Assembly: GCA_945290265.1 (NCBI GenBank)
Contig: CALYQW010000003.1
Location: 153,894 to 217,893 of the forward strand
Length of the DNA: 64,000 nt
DNA from: an uncultured Erwinia sp.
Lineage (GTDB): Bacteria; Pseudomonadota; Gammaproteobacteria; Enterobacterales; Enterobacteriaceae
Reading direction: 5' to 3'
The notes beneath the pieces were generated by a model. The model searched no databases. It was not told where the DNA came from and saw only the letters and a list, made by a program, of their open reading frames with translations. The number at the start of each line of letters is the position of its first letter. The stretch's first letter is position 1. A program made the translations under genes and the position numbers. Shown here one piece after another: positions 11,949 through 20,705 of the stretch.

Positions 11949-12724
11949 CGCTGCAGCACTACCTGGGGGGTGCCGGTGCTGTGATGGCGCTGAACGCGCA
12001 AATCAGCCTGATACCAGCGGGTCAACAGGCTTTCATCCAGCACCGTGGCTGGCGTTCCCTGGGCGACCAGTTTTCCGGCGGCCAGCAGCAGAATGCGATC
12101 TGACCAGAGTGATGCCAGATTCAAATCGTGCAGTACGCAGCAGACGCTGAGCGGATACTGCTGCGTCAGGCGGGACAGCAGGCGCAACAGCTGTTGCTGA
12201 TGATAAAGATCCAGCGCCGAGGTGGGTTCATCGAGAAACAGCCAGCCACGCGGGCCGTCAGCGTGCCATAGCTGCGCCAGCGCCCGCGCCAGCTGTACCC
12301 GCTGCTGTTCGCCGCCGGACAGCTGAAAAAAGTTACGCTCTGCCAGATCGGCACAGCCGCTGAGTTCCATCACCTGCTCAACCATCACCTGCTGCGGTTT
12401 ACCTGGCCAGGGTGCGCGGCCCATTGCCACCAGCTCACGCACGCTGAGGGCAAACGTCATTGTGTTTTGCTGACGCATCACCGCGCGCGTCCGGGCCAGC
12501 TGTGCCGCAGACCAGGCCTGTAACGGCCGGTCGTTAAGCTGCCATTCGCCGTGGCTGGCGGGTAAAAAACCGCTCAGCAGGCGCAGCAGCGTTGATTTTC
12601 CTGCGCCATTGGGACCGATTAAACTCACCAGTTCGCCGCTGTTCAGGGTCAGAGAGACCTTGTCAATTAGCAGACGCCCGGCGTGGTGGTAACTCAGCTG
12701 CCTCACGTTCAGTTGCTCAGCCAT
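11945..12724 (-). CDS. hmuV: Heme ABC transporter ATP-binding protein
   Basis: The product has 259 residues and is the ATPase that powers heme import across the inner membrane. Walker A is 'GPNGAGKST', the ABC signature is '[12 protein letters not shown]', Walker B is '[12 protein letters not shown]' and the switch His follows in 'VLHDLNLAS'. The class is the FepC/BtuD/HmuV group of iron-chelate ATPases. It is the last gene of hmuSTUV and overlaps hmuU by 8 bases, which points to translational coupling. Its tail overlaps selO tail-to-tail with no room for a terminator between the two. Confidence 0.95.
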   Translation of the reverse strand: MAEQLNVRQLSYHHAGRLLIDKVSLTLNSGELVSLIGPNGAGKSTLLRLLSGFLPASHGEWQLNDRPLQAWSAAQLARTRAVMRQQNTMTFALSVRELVAMGRAPWPGKPQQVMVEQVMELSGCADLAERNFFQLSGGEQQRVQLARALAQLWHADGPRGWLFLDEPTSALDLYHQQQLLRLLSRLTQQYPLSVCCVLHDLNLASLWSDRILLLAAGKLVAQGTPATVLDESLLTRWYQADLRVQRHHSTGTPQVVLQR

Positions 12725-13715
12725 GATGTTCTCTCTTTGGCCTCAGGATCAACCACAGAAACCAGGGGCCACCTATCAGACTGGTGAGTAAGCCCACCGG
12801 CATCTCTGCCGGTGCCACCAGGGTACGTGCCAGGGTATCCGCCAGCAACAGCAGGATTGATCCGGTTAACAGTGAGGCGGGTAGCAGCAGGCGGTGATCG
12901 CTGCCCAGACAGAAGCGCATCAGATGGGGCACCACCAGACCGATAAAACCGATCACCCCGCTTAAGGCCACGGATGCGGCTACCAGCAGCGCGCTGAGGA
13001 TCAGCAGCCAGCGCTGAGTACCGGCGACATCTACCCCCAGGTAGTGCGCTTCTTCATCTCCCAGCTGTAACAGATTGAGGCGTGCGGCCAGGCGCTGGAT
13101 CAGAATGATGCAGGGCAGGATCAGTGAGGAAGCGACCAGTACCCCCGGCCACTGCGCCTGACCGAGGCTGCCCATGCCCCACAGCGACAGCTGGCGCAGT
13201 TGCTGATCGCTGCTCAGCCATGACAGCACCCCGACGGCAGCACCGCACAGCGCATTAATTGCCACGCCCACCAGCAGCAAACGACTTAAGCCGCTGCCGC
13301 CCTGGCGACTGAGCAGAAAAATCACCAGGGTGACCGCCAGACTGCCGATAAAAGCGGCCAGCAGCGGCACATAAAGTGCCAGCACGCCGGGCAGGGTCAG
13401 TGACAGCACCACTGACAGCGCCACCGCCAGCGCGGCACCGCTACTGATCCCCAGTAAACCGGGGTCGGCCAGTGGATTACGGAACAGCCCCTGCATCACG
13501 CAGCCAGCCAGCGCCAGCGCCGCGCCGACCAGCACGGCCAGCAGCAGCCGGGGTAAACGCACCGAAAACCAGATCTGCCACAGGGTACTGTCGTGCCCGG
13601 CCTGCCAGAGTACCGGCAGCGACAGCTTCATCGCGCCGGTATTGGCGGCAATCAGCGTCATCAGCAGCAGCAGTGCCAGCAGCCCGCCGAGCCAGCGCAG
13701 GGAACGCAGGGCCAT
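12717..13715 (-). CDS. hmuU: Heme ABC transporter permease
   Basis: The product has 332 residues of mostly hydrophobic sequence, about ten membrane helices, belonging to the FecCD/BtuC permease family. Family marks are 'RLPRLLLAVLVGAALALAG', 'GLFRNPLADPGLLGISSGA' and the ATPase-contacting loop around 'GLVVPHLMRFCLGSDHR'. It forms the inner-membrane channel that accepts heme from HmuT. It overlaps hmuT by 1 base and hmuV by 8. Confidence 0.95.
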   Translation of the reverse strand: MALRSLRWLGGLLALLLLMTLIAANTGAMKLSLPVLWQAGHDSTLWQIWFSVRLPRLLLAVLVGAALALAGCVMQGLFRNPLADPGLLGISSGAALAVALSVVLSLTLPGVLALYVPLLAAFIGSLAVTLVIFLLSRQGGSGLSRLLLVGVAINALCGAAVGVLSWLSSDQQLRQLSLWGMGSLGQAQWPGVLVASSLILPCIILIQRLAARLNLLQLGDEEAHYLGVDVAGTQRWLLILSALLVAASVALSGVIGFIGLVVPHLMRFCLGSDHRLLLPASLLTGSILLLLADTLARTLVAPAEMPVGLLTSLIGGPWFLWLILRPKREHHG

Positions 13716-14539
13716 TATGGCAGCGCCTGTGCTGCCTGGCGCAGCGTCAGGATCGCTGCCGGGGTATCAATACCAAATCCGAGCAAAGCCATATCATCCA
13801 CCACCAGCAGCTGACGCTGTTTGCCGGCCGGCGTAAACGCCATACCCGGCAGTTGCCACAGTTTGTCTTTCCCCCCCAGGGTACGCACCCCGTCGGCGGT
13901 CATAACGATCAGTTGAGGTGCGCTGGCAATCACACCTTCCTGTGACAGTGGCTGGTAGCGTTGCAGCGATCCCATGGCATTGGTCAGCCCGGCGGCACGG
14001 ATCGCCGCATCGGCAGCGGTGCCCTGGCCGGCCGCCATCGCGCTCATGCCCTGATGGGCGAGGATAAACAGCACCCGCACCAGCAGCGGTGTGGCGGGAA
14101 CGCTGTTCAGCTGTTGGCGCATTTTTTCCCGTAAGGCTTCACCTGCCGGCTCACGATGCAGGGCACTGGCAATGGTGCGGATTTTATCATCAATGGCGGA
14201 CAGACTACTTTCCCCGGAAATATCCACCACCTTAACCCCGTTCTGAGCTATCTGCTGCAGCGCCAGAGTGGGTTTCGCCAGTTCGCTGGCCAGCACCAGC
14301 GTTGGCCGCAGCGCGAGAATACCTTCCGCATTCAGCTGACGCATGTAGCCGACATCCGGCAGCTTCTGCACTGAGATGGGATGCAGGCTGGTGCTGTCGC
14401 GTGCAACCAGATCCTGCTGTGCATTCAGGGCACAGACAATCCGGGTTACGTCACCACCAATGGTAATGATACGTTGCGCTGCCACTGCGGTGGACAGCGC
14501 CAGCGGCACCAGCAATAAGCTCAGCCAGCGCGCCTTCAT
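13715..14539 (-). CDS. hmuT: Heme-binding periplasmic protein
   Basis: The product has 274 residues. A signal peptide 'MKARWLSLLLVPLALSTAVAA' (about 21 residues, no lipobox) sends it to the periplasm. The binding-protein fold starts with 'RIITIGGDVTRIVCAL'. The loop 'LPDVGYMRQLNAEGIL' contains the tyrosine that is the axial heme ligand in ShuT and HmuT. It carries heme from the outer-membrane receptor to HmuU. It overlaps hmuS by 4 bases upstream. Confidence 0.94.
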   Translation of the reverse strand: MKARWLSLLLVPLALSTAVAAQRIITIGGDVTRIVCALNAQQDLVARDSTSLHPISVQKLPDVGYMRQLNAEGILALRPTLVLASELAKPTLALQQIAQNGVKVVDISGESSLSAIDDKIRTIASALHREPAGEALREKMRQQLNSVPATPLLVRVLFILAHQGMSAMAAGQGTAADAAIRAAGLTNAMGSLQRYQPLSQEGVIASAPQLIVMTADGVRTLGGKDKLWQLPGMAFTPAGKQRQLLVVDDMALLGFGIDTPAAILTLRQAAQALP

Positions 14540-15564
14540 ACCGCGACCGCCTGCGGTGCCATCAGGGCATTAAGCTGCTCACGCCACTGGCTCTGTTCCG
14601 GGGTGCCCTCACTGCGCTGACCGTACAGCTGGGCAATCTGGGTGCCATCGGCGGCGAACAGCTCGAGACTGGTGACAATCCCATCGGCAGTGGGCTTACG
14701 GGTGATCCAGCTTTCGGCAATCTGCTGCTCCTGCAGATGCAGGGTAAAGGCCGGATTAAAGATATTCAGCCAGTTATGCATTGGCAGCACTTTTTCCAGT
14801 ACGCCGGTAAAGATCTGCACACAGCCGCGGTTGCCGACAAAAATCATAATTTCGTTACCGTCTTCCCGCACCCGGTTGAGCAGGGTTGCCAGGCTTCGAT
14901 TATCGACCTGACAGGCCAGATCGTCGCTAACGGCGCGAAACGCCTGCTGACGTGACAGGTTATGCTGCTTCAGCAGGCCAAAGAATTGATGCACATCGGT
15001 CATGGCGCGCCACTGGTTTTCCACCTGAGCGGGGTTCACTTCACTGGCATACACCGTTTCTGCAACCGGGGTGACAGAGAATTCTGTCGTTAGTGGCTGG
15101 CGGAAGTCGGCGATCACCTGCTGCCAGACTTCAGTGCTGGTGGCGTCAGTGGTATACACCTTTAATACCGCATCACCGTGGGCGTCAAAGATCTGAATGC
15201 TTTGACGCTCGCTGCCGGCTTCGGCCAGCAGGAACGCGCTGTGCCACTGGGAAATAAACACCCGCAGATCCAGCGCGCGTGGGTTCAGTACGATACCGGC
15301 ATGAGGTGAAATTTTTTGATTGCTGAACGTCCCCAGGTGTTCATGTACCGCATACTCATTGCGGGTGATACATTTCGTTTCACCCACGCTTTCCAGTCTG
15401 GCCAGCAACGCGGCCATCTCCGGTCGCAGCCAGTGTGCATCCTGACCACAACGTGCTGCCATCAATTCAGCTTCGCTAATCCCCATCAGCGCCGCCAGGT
15501 CGCGGGCATATTTCTTTGGATGCTGCTGCTTCAGGTCCAGATAGCGTGAATAAACGTAGTGCAT
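14536..15564 (-). CDS. hmuS: Hemin-degrading/handling factor HmuS
   Basis: The product has 342 residues from the ATG at 15564, close to Yersinia HmuS (about 345); an in-frame GTG at 15579 is possible, but the ATG has the better AGGA site. The protein is the cytoplasmic heme chaperone/oxygenase of the ChuS/ShuS/HmuS family, which has two repeated halves. Family marks are 'HPKKYARDLAALMGISEAEL', 'NEYAVHEHLGTF' with a candidate heme-ligand His, and 'MTDVHQFFGLLKQH' in the second half. It is the first gene of hmuSTUV and follows a Fur box about 100 bases upstream. No heme receptor (hmuR) or hemP gene precedes it, unlike in Yersinia. Confidence 0.93.
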   Translation of the reverse strand: MHYVYSRYLDLKQQHPKKYARDLAALMGISEAELMAARCGQDAHWLRPEMAALLARLESVGETKCITRNEYAVHEHLGTFSNQKISPHAGIVLNPRALDLRVFISQWHSAFLLAEAGSERQSIQIFDAHGDAVLKVYTTDATSTEVWQQVIADFRQPLTTEFSVTPVAETVYASEVNPAQVENQWRAMTDVHQFFGLLKQHNLSRQQAFRAVSDDLACQVDNRSLATLLNRVREDGNEIMIFVGNRGCVQIFTGVLEKVLPMHNWLNIFNPAFTLHLQEQQIAESWITRKPTADGIVTSLELFAADGTQIAQLYGQRSEGTPEQSQWREQLNALMAPQAVAV

Positions 15565-15665
15565 AATTGTGTTCCTCACCAGGAGAGTTAGCGGTAAAAA
15601 ATCGGCTTCCCGCGCGATTAAAAAACCGGGGTGTCAGACGAGGGCACACCGGCCAGTAATTTATG

Positions 15666-15684
15666 AATGATAATCATTATCATT
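15666..15684 (-). promoter_or_regulatory. Fur box in the hmuS promoter
   Basis: A perfect 9-1-9 inverted repeat, AATGATAAT-C-ATTATCATT, matches the consensus Fur box. It overlaps a candidate -10 region on the minus strand, with a possible -35 TTGCGC about 18 bases upstream. Iron-loaded Fur should repress hmuSTUV from here. Confidence 0.9.
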
Positions 15685-15701
15685 AAAAAGCCGGCGTGCG
15701 C

Positions 15702-15734
15702 AAGAAAAATAGCGCACAGCCGTTAACTGTGCGC
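15702..15734 (-). terminator. Terminator of ppsR
   Basis: On the minus strand an 8-bp stem (GCGCACAG at 15727-15734 with its complement at 15712-15719, 7-base loop) is followed by TATTTTTC. It lies 46 bases past the ppsR stop and directly abuts the hmuS promoter. Confidence 0.75.
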
Positions 15735-15779
15735 GGAAAATCAACAGGGGAGAAGATAAACTGACCGCTTGAGGTGGGA

Positions 15780-16613
15780 TCAGTACATGCGGCGGGTCAG
15801 CGCCATAATATCCAGAATTTTAGTTGCCATTTCCTCCACCGAGTAATTAGTACTGTTAAGAAACGGGATTTTCTGGATGCGGAACAGCGCGGCCACTTCG
15901 CCCACTTCCAGCCGGCACTGACGCAGCGAGGCGTAGCGGCTGTTTTCCGCCCGCTCCTGGCGGATAGCGCTCAGTCTTTCAGGATCAATGGTTAAACCAA
16001 ACAGCTTGTGGCGGAATGGCTTCAGTGCCGCCGGCAGCGCCAGATTGTCCATATCATCAGCAATAAACGGATAGTTAGCGGCACGGATACCAAACTGCAT
16101 GGCAAGGTAGAGGCTGGTGGGGGTTTTACCACAGCGCGAAACCCCCAGCAGGATCACCTGGGCTTCATCCAGACCGCGCAAGGAAATACCGTCATCATGA
16201 GCGAGGGTGTAATCAATAGCCGCAATGCGCGCATCATATTTGCCCAAATTACCGGCGGTCAGCCCGTGGGTACGGTGCGCCACCGGAGCGGGCGCAATGC
16301 CCAGTTCCTGCTGCAGTGGTGCCACCAGAGTTTGCACAATATCCTGACAGAAGCCGTCACTTTGCTGGATAATTTGCCGAATTTCCGCGTTAACCACCGA
16401 AACAAAGACCAGCGGACGAATGCCGCTTTGCTGAAACAGGGTATTAATCTGCGCCTTCACCGCCAGCGCGCGCGGCACATTCTCCACAAACGGCAGGGTA
16501 ATGGTGCGTACCGTTACCGGAAACTGGGAAAGCACCGCGTGACCCAATACTTCGGCGGTGATCGCTGTGCCATCAGAAATATAAAACACGCTGCGCTCAG
16601 CGTTGACGTCCAT
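15780..16613 (-). CDS. ppsR: PEP synthase regulatory protein (kinase/pyrophosphorylase)
   Basis: The product has 277 residues, as in E. coli PpsR (YdiA, DUF299). It is a bifunctional enzyme: it inactivates PEP synthase by ADP-dependent phosphorylation of a threonine next to the catalytic His, and reactivates it by phosphate-dependent removal. The P-loop-like motif '[11 protein letters not shown]' (about 150-160) is the family hallmark, and '[19 protein letters not shown]' is the typical N-terminus. It is divergent from its target ppsA across a 219-base region, the E. coli arrangement, and the ATG has a GGAG site. Confidence 0.96.
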   Translation of the reverse strand: MDVNAERSVFYISDGTAITAEVLGHAVLSQFPVTVRTITLPFVENVPRALAVKAQINTLFQQSGIRPLVFVSVVNAEIRQIIQQSDGFCQDIVQTLVAPLQQELGIAPAPVAHRTHGLTAGNLGKYDARIAAIDYTLAHDDGISLRGLDEAQVILLGVSRCGKTPTSLYLAMQFGIRAANYPFIADDMDNLALPAALKPFRHKLFGLTIDPERLSAIRQERAENSRYASLRQCRLEVGEVAALFRIQKIPFLNSTNYSVEEMATKILDIMALTRRMY

Positions 16614-16832
16614 GGTTATCTCCTGGGTTTACAGGGGCTGTAGTGAACATAGCGCGCCGCAGTCACGGCTGCAATGCCAGCCATCTCATGAGCAGGGTGT
16701 GTAATCTGAAAATTGAAAAAATGCGACGGCTTGAACGATTCACCATTTTGTCAATCGCTGGCACCTGTGCCAGTCTCGTAAAACTAATGCTTCTCACGCC
16801 ATGACCAATTACCACTAACAAGGAACGCCGCC
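16614..16832 (+). promoter_or_regulatory. Divergent ppsR/ppsA control region with a Cra-like site
   Basis: A Cra-like site lies at 16731-16744; on the minus strand it reads TGAATCGTTCAA, matching the strong half-site of the Cra consensus TGAAACGTTTCA. Cra activates ppsA in E. coli. A perfect 16-base palindrome, CTGGCAC-CT-GTGCCAG (16758-16773), follows 14 bases later and has no assigned binder. A GGAACG site precedes the ppsA ATG. Confidence 0.5.
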
Positions 16833-19202
16833 ATGTCCACGAACAGCGAACAGCAACTGGTGCTCTGGTATAACCAACTCGGCATGCATGATGTTGACAG
16901 AGTCGGGGGAAAAAATGCCTCCCTGGGAGAAATGATCACAAATTTGTCGGCACTGGGCGTTTCCGTCCCGGACGGGTTTGCGACGACCTCTTATGCATTC
17001 AATCAGTTTCTTGATCAGAGTGGGTTAAATGAACGCATCTGGCAGCTGCTGGACAACACCGATATTGATGATGTCGATCGGCTGGCGCAGGCGGGTAAGC
17101 AGATCCGCCAGTGGATTGTGGATACGCCACTGACCCCGGCGCTGGAGCAGGCGGTACACGATGCCTGGAACCGGCTGGCAGCAGACGATGCCAACGCCTC
17201 TTTTGCGGTGCGTTCTTCGGCCACAGCGGAAGATATGCCGGACGCCTCCTTTGCCGGCCAGCAGGAAACATTCCTCAATGTGCAGGGTTATGACGCGGTG
17301 CTGGTGGCGATTAAACACGTCTTCGCTTCGCTGTTTAATGATCGTGCCATTTCCTACCGGGTGCACCAGGGCTATGAACATCGCGGCGTGGCGCTGTCAG
17401 CGGGCGTGCAGCGCATGGTGCGTTCGGACCTGGCTACCTCCGGCGTGATGTTCACCATTGATACCGAATCCGGCTTTGACCAGGTGGTGTTTATCACCGC
17501 CGCCTGGGGGCTGGGAGAAATGGTGGTTCAGGGGGCGGTGAACCCCGATGAGTTCTACGTTCATAAGCCGACGCTGAAAGCCGGACGTCCGGCAATTGTG
17601 CGCCGCACCATGGGCTCAAAAAAAATCCGCATCGTGTACAACGATTCGCAAAGTCACGGTGAGCAGGTGAGAACCGAAGAGGTGCCGGAAGCCCTGCGCG
17701 ATCAGTTCTCTCTCAGCGACAGTGAGGTGCAGGCGCTGGCGGCACAGGCGCTGTTAATTGAGCAGCATTATCAGCGTCCGATGGATATTGAATGGGCAAA
17801 AGATGGCCATACCGGCAAGCTGTATATCGTTCAGGCGCGGCCGGAAACGGTGCGCTCATCCGGACAGGTGATGGAGCGTTACAATTTGCAGGGCAAAGGG
17901 AAGGTGCTGGTGGAAGGGCGGGCCATCGGGCACCGTATCGGGGCGGGTGAAGTCAAAATTATCCATGACATCAGCGAAATGAACCGCATTAAAGCGGGGG
18001 ATGTGCTGGTCACGGATATGACCGATCCTGACTGGGAGCCGATTATGAAAAAAGCGGCCGCGATTGTCACCAATCGCGGCGGACGCACCTGCCATGCGGC
18101 AATTATTGCCCGTGAGCTGGGGATCCCGGCGGTGGTCGGCTGTGGTGATGCCACGGAACGTCTGCGCGGTAAGCATACCGTTACCGTTTCCTGTGCGGAG
18201 GGCGATACCGGCTACGTCTACGATCAGCTGCAGGATTTTGAGGTCACCAGTTCGCAGGTGGATGAAATGCCGGCATTACCGCTAAAGATTATGATGAATG
18301 TCGGTAATCCGGATCGCGCTTTCGACTTTGCCTGCCTGCCCGGCGACGGCGTGGGTCTGGCGCGGCTGGAGTTTATTATTAACCGCATGATTGGTATCCA
18401 TCCGCGCGCGCTGCTGGAGTTTGAACAGCAGACACCGGAACTGCAGCAGCAGATCCGTAGCATGATCAAAGGTTATGACAATCCGGTGGAGTTCTATATC
18501 GCCCGTCTGACCGAGGGGATTGCCACCCTGGCGGCGGCGTTTGCGCCGAAGCGGGTGATTGTGCGTCTGTCAGACTTTAAGTCTAATGAGTACGCCAACC
18601 TGCTGGGAGGCGACCGCTATGAACCTGAAGAAGAAAACCCGATGCTTGGCTTCCGCGGAGCCGGACGCTATGTGGCTGACAGTTTCCGCGCCTGCTTTGC
18701 ACTGGAATGTGCGGCCGTAAAACGAGTACGTAATGATATGGGGCTGACGAACGTTGAGGTGATGGTGCCCTTTGTGCGTACCGTTGCACAGGCGCAGGCC
18801 GTGACCGAAGAACTGGCGCGCCAGGGATTGAAGCGCGGCGAAAATGGCCTGAAACTCATTATGATGTGTGAAATACCCTCCAATGCGCTGCTGGCGGAGC
18901 AGTTCCTGCAGTTCTTTGACGGTTTCTCCATTGGCTCTAATGATATGACCCAACTGACGCTTGGCCTCGATCGTGATTCCGGCGTGGTATCGGAACTGTT
19001 TGATGAGCGTAACGAGGCGGTAAAAGTGCTGTTGTCGATGGCGATCCGCGCGGCGAAAAAGCAGGGGAAATACGTCGGTATTTGCGGTCAGGGACCGTCT
19101 GACCATCAGGATTTTGCCGAGTGGTTAATGGAAGAGGGTATAGACAGTCTGTCACTTAACCCGGACACCGTGGTGCAGACCTGGCTTGCACTGGCAAAAT
19201 AG
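16833..19202 (+). CDS. ppsA: Phosphoenolpyruvate synthase
   Basis: The product has 789 residues (E. coli 792). It converts pyruvate, ATP and water to PEP, AMP and phosphate for gluconeogenesis. Domains in order are the N-terminal ATP-grasp domain ('[15 protein letters not shown]', '[20 protein letters not shown]', about 1-350), the swivelling phosphohistidine domain with '[20 protein letters not shown]' (catalytic His near 420, preceded by the Thr that PpsR phosphorylates) and the C-terminal TIM-barrel PEP/pyruvate domain, with '[13 protein letters not shown]', '[16 protein letters not shown]' and the active-site Cys of 'GICGQGPSD'. Its regulator ppsR lies divergently upstream, and a Cra-like site is in the promoter. 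No clear terminator follows on the + strand; rprA converges from the other side. Confidence 0.97.
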   Translation: MSTNSEQQLVLWYNQLGMHDVDRVGGKNASLGEMITNLSALGVSVPDGFATTSYAFNQFLDQSGLNERIWQLLDNTDIDDVDRLAQAGKQIRQWIVDTPLTPALEQAVHDAWNRLAADDANASFAVRSSATAEDMPDASFAGQQETFLNVQGYDAVLVAIKHVFASLFNDRAISYRVHQGYEHRGVALSAGVQRMVRSDLATSGVMFTIDTESGFDQVVFITAAWGLGEMVVQGAVNPDEFYVHKPTLKAGRPAIVRRTMGSKKIRIVYNDSQSHGEQVRTEEVPEALRDQFSLSDSEVQALAAQALLIEQHYQRPMDIEWAKDGHTGKLYIVQARPETVRSSGQVMERYNLQGKGKVLVEGRAIGHRIGAGEVKIIHDISEMNRIKAGDVLVTDMTDPDWEPIMKKAAAIVTNRGGRTCHAAIIARELGIPAVVGCGDATERLRGKHTVTVSCAEGDTGYVYDQLQDFEVTSSQVDEMPALPLKIMMNVGNPDRAFDFACLPGDGVGLARLEFIINRMIGIHPRALLEFEQQTPELQQQIRSMIKGYDNPVEFYIARLTEGIATLAAAFAPKRVIVRLSDFKSNEYANLLGGDRYEPEEENPMLGFRGAGRYVADSFRACFALECAAVKRVRNDMGLTNVEVMVPFVRTVAQAQAVTEELARQGLKRGENGLKLIMMCEIPSNALLAEQFLQFFDGFSIGSNDMTQLTLGLDRDSGVVSELFDERNEAVKVLLSMAIRAAKKQGKYVGICGQGPSDHQDFAEWLMEEGIDSLSLNPDTVVQTWLALAK

Positions 19203-19255
19203 CCGTTCACTGGCAGCAGGTCATTGTCTGGCCTGCTGTTTGCTGAATGACAGAC

Positions 19256-19353
19256 AAAAAAAAGCCCACAACAAGGATGGGCAAAGACTACACACAGCAA
19301 TATAGGTTTTCAGTGAATAGGGTGGTTAAAATCAGTTTGCTGATGTTCAACAC
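19256..19353 (-). ncRNA. rprA: RprA small regulatory RNA
   Basis: On the minus strand the 3' half matches what I recall of E. coli RprA: a 26-base stretch (19277-19302 region, beginning ATTGCTGTGTGTAG) is identical, followed by the terminator hairpin (19278-19282 with 19264-19268) and eight T. RprA is an Hfq-bound RNA that opens the rpoS leader and represses other mRNAs. The 5' half and the rpoS-pairing region are diverged but keep the spacing. The 5' end is placed from a -10 box TATAGT at 19360-19365, giving about 98 nucleotides against 105 in E. coli. In E. coli rprA also lies beside ydiK. The 5' end may be off by several bases. Confidence 0.85.
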
Positions 19354-19359
19354 ATCGCA

Positions 19360-19402
19360 ACTATAAGCTGTTGATATTCCACTGTATGTAAGAATGCTCT
19401 TA
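19360..19402 (-). promoter_or_regulatory. rprA promoter with RcsB box
   Basis: The minus strand carries TAAGAGCATTCTTA at 19389-19402, an inverted repeat close to the RcsB/RcsAB consensus TAAGAATATTCCTA. It directly abuts a weak -35 (19383-19388); the -10 TATAGT follows at 19360-19365 with a 17-base spacer. A poor -35 next to an RcsB box fits activation by the Rcs envelope-stress pathway, as known for rprA. Confidence 0.75.
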
Positions 19403-19643
19403 TTAAGTGGCCAGCTGGTGACTTTTACCGGGCAGAGCTTGCAACAGATTAAAAGACTATTAATTTGTTTTAGGGCTTTGCTATCTGCTAAACATGCACG
19501 CATTATGAGCGCTTACCTTTAAAAGGGACAGGGAGAAAATGCACAGTGCCAATTTTGACCTTTAATTTTTGATTTTATCTCAAAATGGCTGCTTGCAGTT
19601 GCGCTGAACCACTGACTGCAGCAGGTGACAGTAAGATAATCCT

Positions 19644-20117
19644 TTATTTTCTACTGGCGCCGTTCAGCCAGAATTTTTTATAACGCGCAGGAGGTACGCC
19701 GACAATATTTTGGAAAATACGGTGAAAATTATTGACGATATCGTAGCCAACCGCATGTGCCACTTCAGTGATACCTAAAACGGTGCTTAATAATATAGTC
19801 TGCGCCTCACCAATACGGCGGCGGGTTTGATATTGTTTGGGAGAATAGCCTGAGTAGTCTTTAAAGACATGTGACAGATAAAAATGGCTGATATTCATTG
19901 CGGCGGTCATTGAAGCGAGCGCTATATTATCTTTATAGTGTTTATCGATAAAATCTTTAATTCGCTGGCCGAGAATAATCCCGGAGCTTTTTACCATTTG
20001 TTCATTTTTATCCCACATTCTGTAGCAGATTAGCAGCAGTGCATTAAGCATATTATCTGCAATTTCTGCACTGTGCGGCTGCCTGGCAGTAATATGGGTC
20101 CACATCATATCAAACAG
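19644..20117 (-). pseudogene. AraC-family regulator remnant, N-terminus deleted
   Basis: The remaining ~158 residues are the C-terminal part of an AraC-type regulator: both helix-turn-helix units are intact ('NIALASMTAAMNISHFYLSHVF' region and 'GITEVAHAVGYDIVNNFHRIF'), and the frame runs to its stop without a break. Upstream it stops being AraC-like at about 20110-20117 and meets an in-frame TAG at 20118-20120, so the sensing domain (normally ~150 residues) and the promoter are missing. An ATG at 20108 could still start a short DNA-binding fragment, but with no visible ribosome binding site. It abuts a truncated sugar isomerase on the other strand, implying one deletion across a divergent regulator/operon pair. 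Confidence 0.8.
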
Positions 20118-20637
20118 CTATCAGTGGAATGAGGTGGCGATCCCCTGGTGGAAAAAATTTGTGCTGCATGCCAGAGAACATGGCGTTGAGCAGATTGCCC
20201 TTGAAGCGTTCCCGAGCCAGCTGGTGTATAACCCTGCAACCCTGTTGCGTCTGCGTAACGCTGTGGATGACATGATTGGTATCAACCTTGATCCCTCACA
20301 CCTGATAGCGATGGGGGCTGAACCGATTGCTGCGGTGCGCAAGCTGGGAAACACCCTACTTCATGTCCACGGTAAGGATGCGCGTATTGAGCGCGGTCTG
20401 GTTGATATTGATGGATTGATGGAATATCAACCCGTGACCCATACCAACACCCGCACCTGGAACTATGTGGCAGTAGGCTGTGGCCAGGATCTGCGCTGGT
20501 GGAAAGAATTTTTCTCGGTGCTGCGGATGACAGGGTTTGACGGCGATATGTCGCTGGAGATGGAAGATCTTACCATGAGTGTTGAAGCCGGTTTACGAAC
20601 CTCAATTGATGCCCTGAATATGACTCTCAGCCGTTAA
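20110..20637 (+). pseudogene. Sugar phosphate isomerase/epimerase remnant, N-terminus deleted
   Basis: About 175 residues of a TIM-barrel xylose-isomerase-like protein (AP endonuclease 2 superfamily) remain, starting at 'NSYQWNEVAIPWWKKFV' and including 'GINLDPSHLIAMG', 'VHGKDARIE' and 'GDMSLEMEDL', which carry the usual metal-binding Glu, Asp and His positions of the C-terminal half. Full-length family members have about 300-350 residues, so roughly the first half of the barrel is absent. The first possible start is a GTG at 20134 inside the conserved sequence. The frame is otherwise undamaged, which suggests a recent deletion. It was probably the first gene of a sugar or polyol catabolic operon driven by the neighbouring AraC regulator. 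Confidence 0.8.
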
Positions 20638-20657
20638 GCCATCCTGAACCCGGATGA

Positions 20658-20686
20658 CCCGAAGCCTGCACTCAGCTGGCTTCGGG
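20658..20686. terminator. Hairpin between the isomerase remnant and ydiK
   Basis: A perfect 9-bp stem (20658-20666 with 20678-20686), loop 11 bases. It has no T run on either strand but sits between two convergent gene ends, so it may act as a weak or processed terminator. Confidence 0.4.
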
Positions 20687-20705
20687 TGGATATCGCTTAA
20701 CTGGC

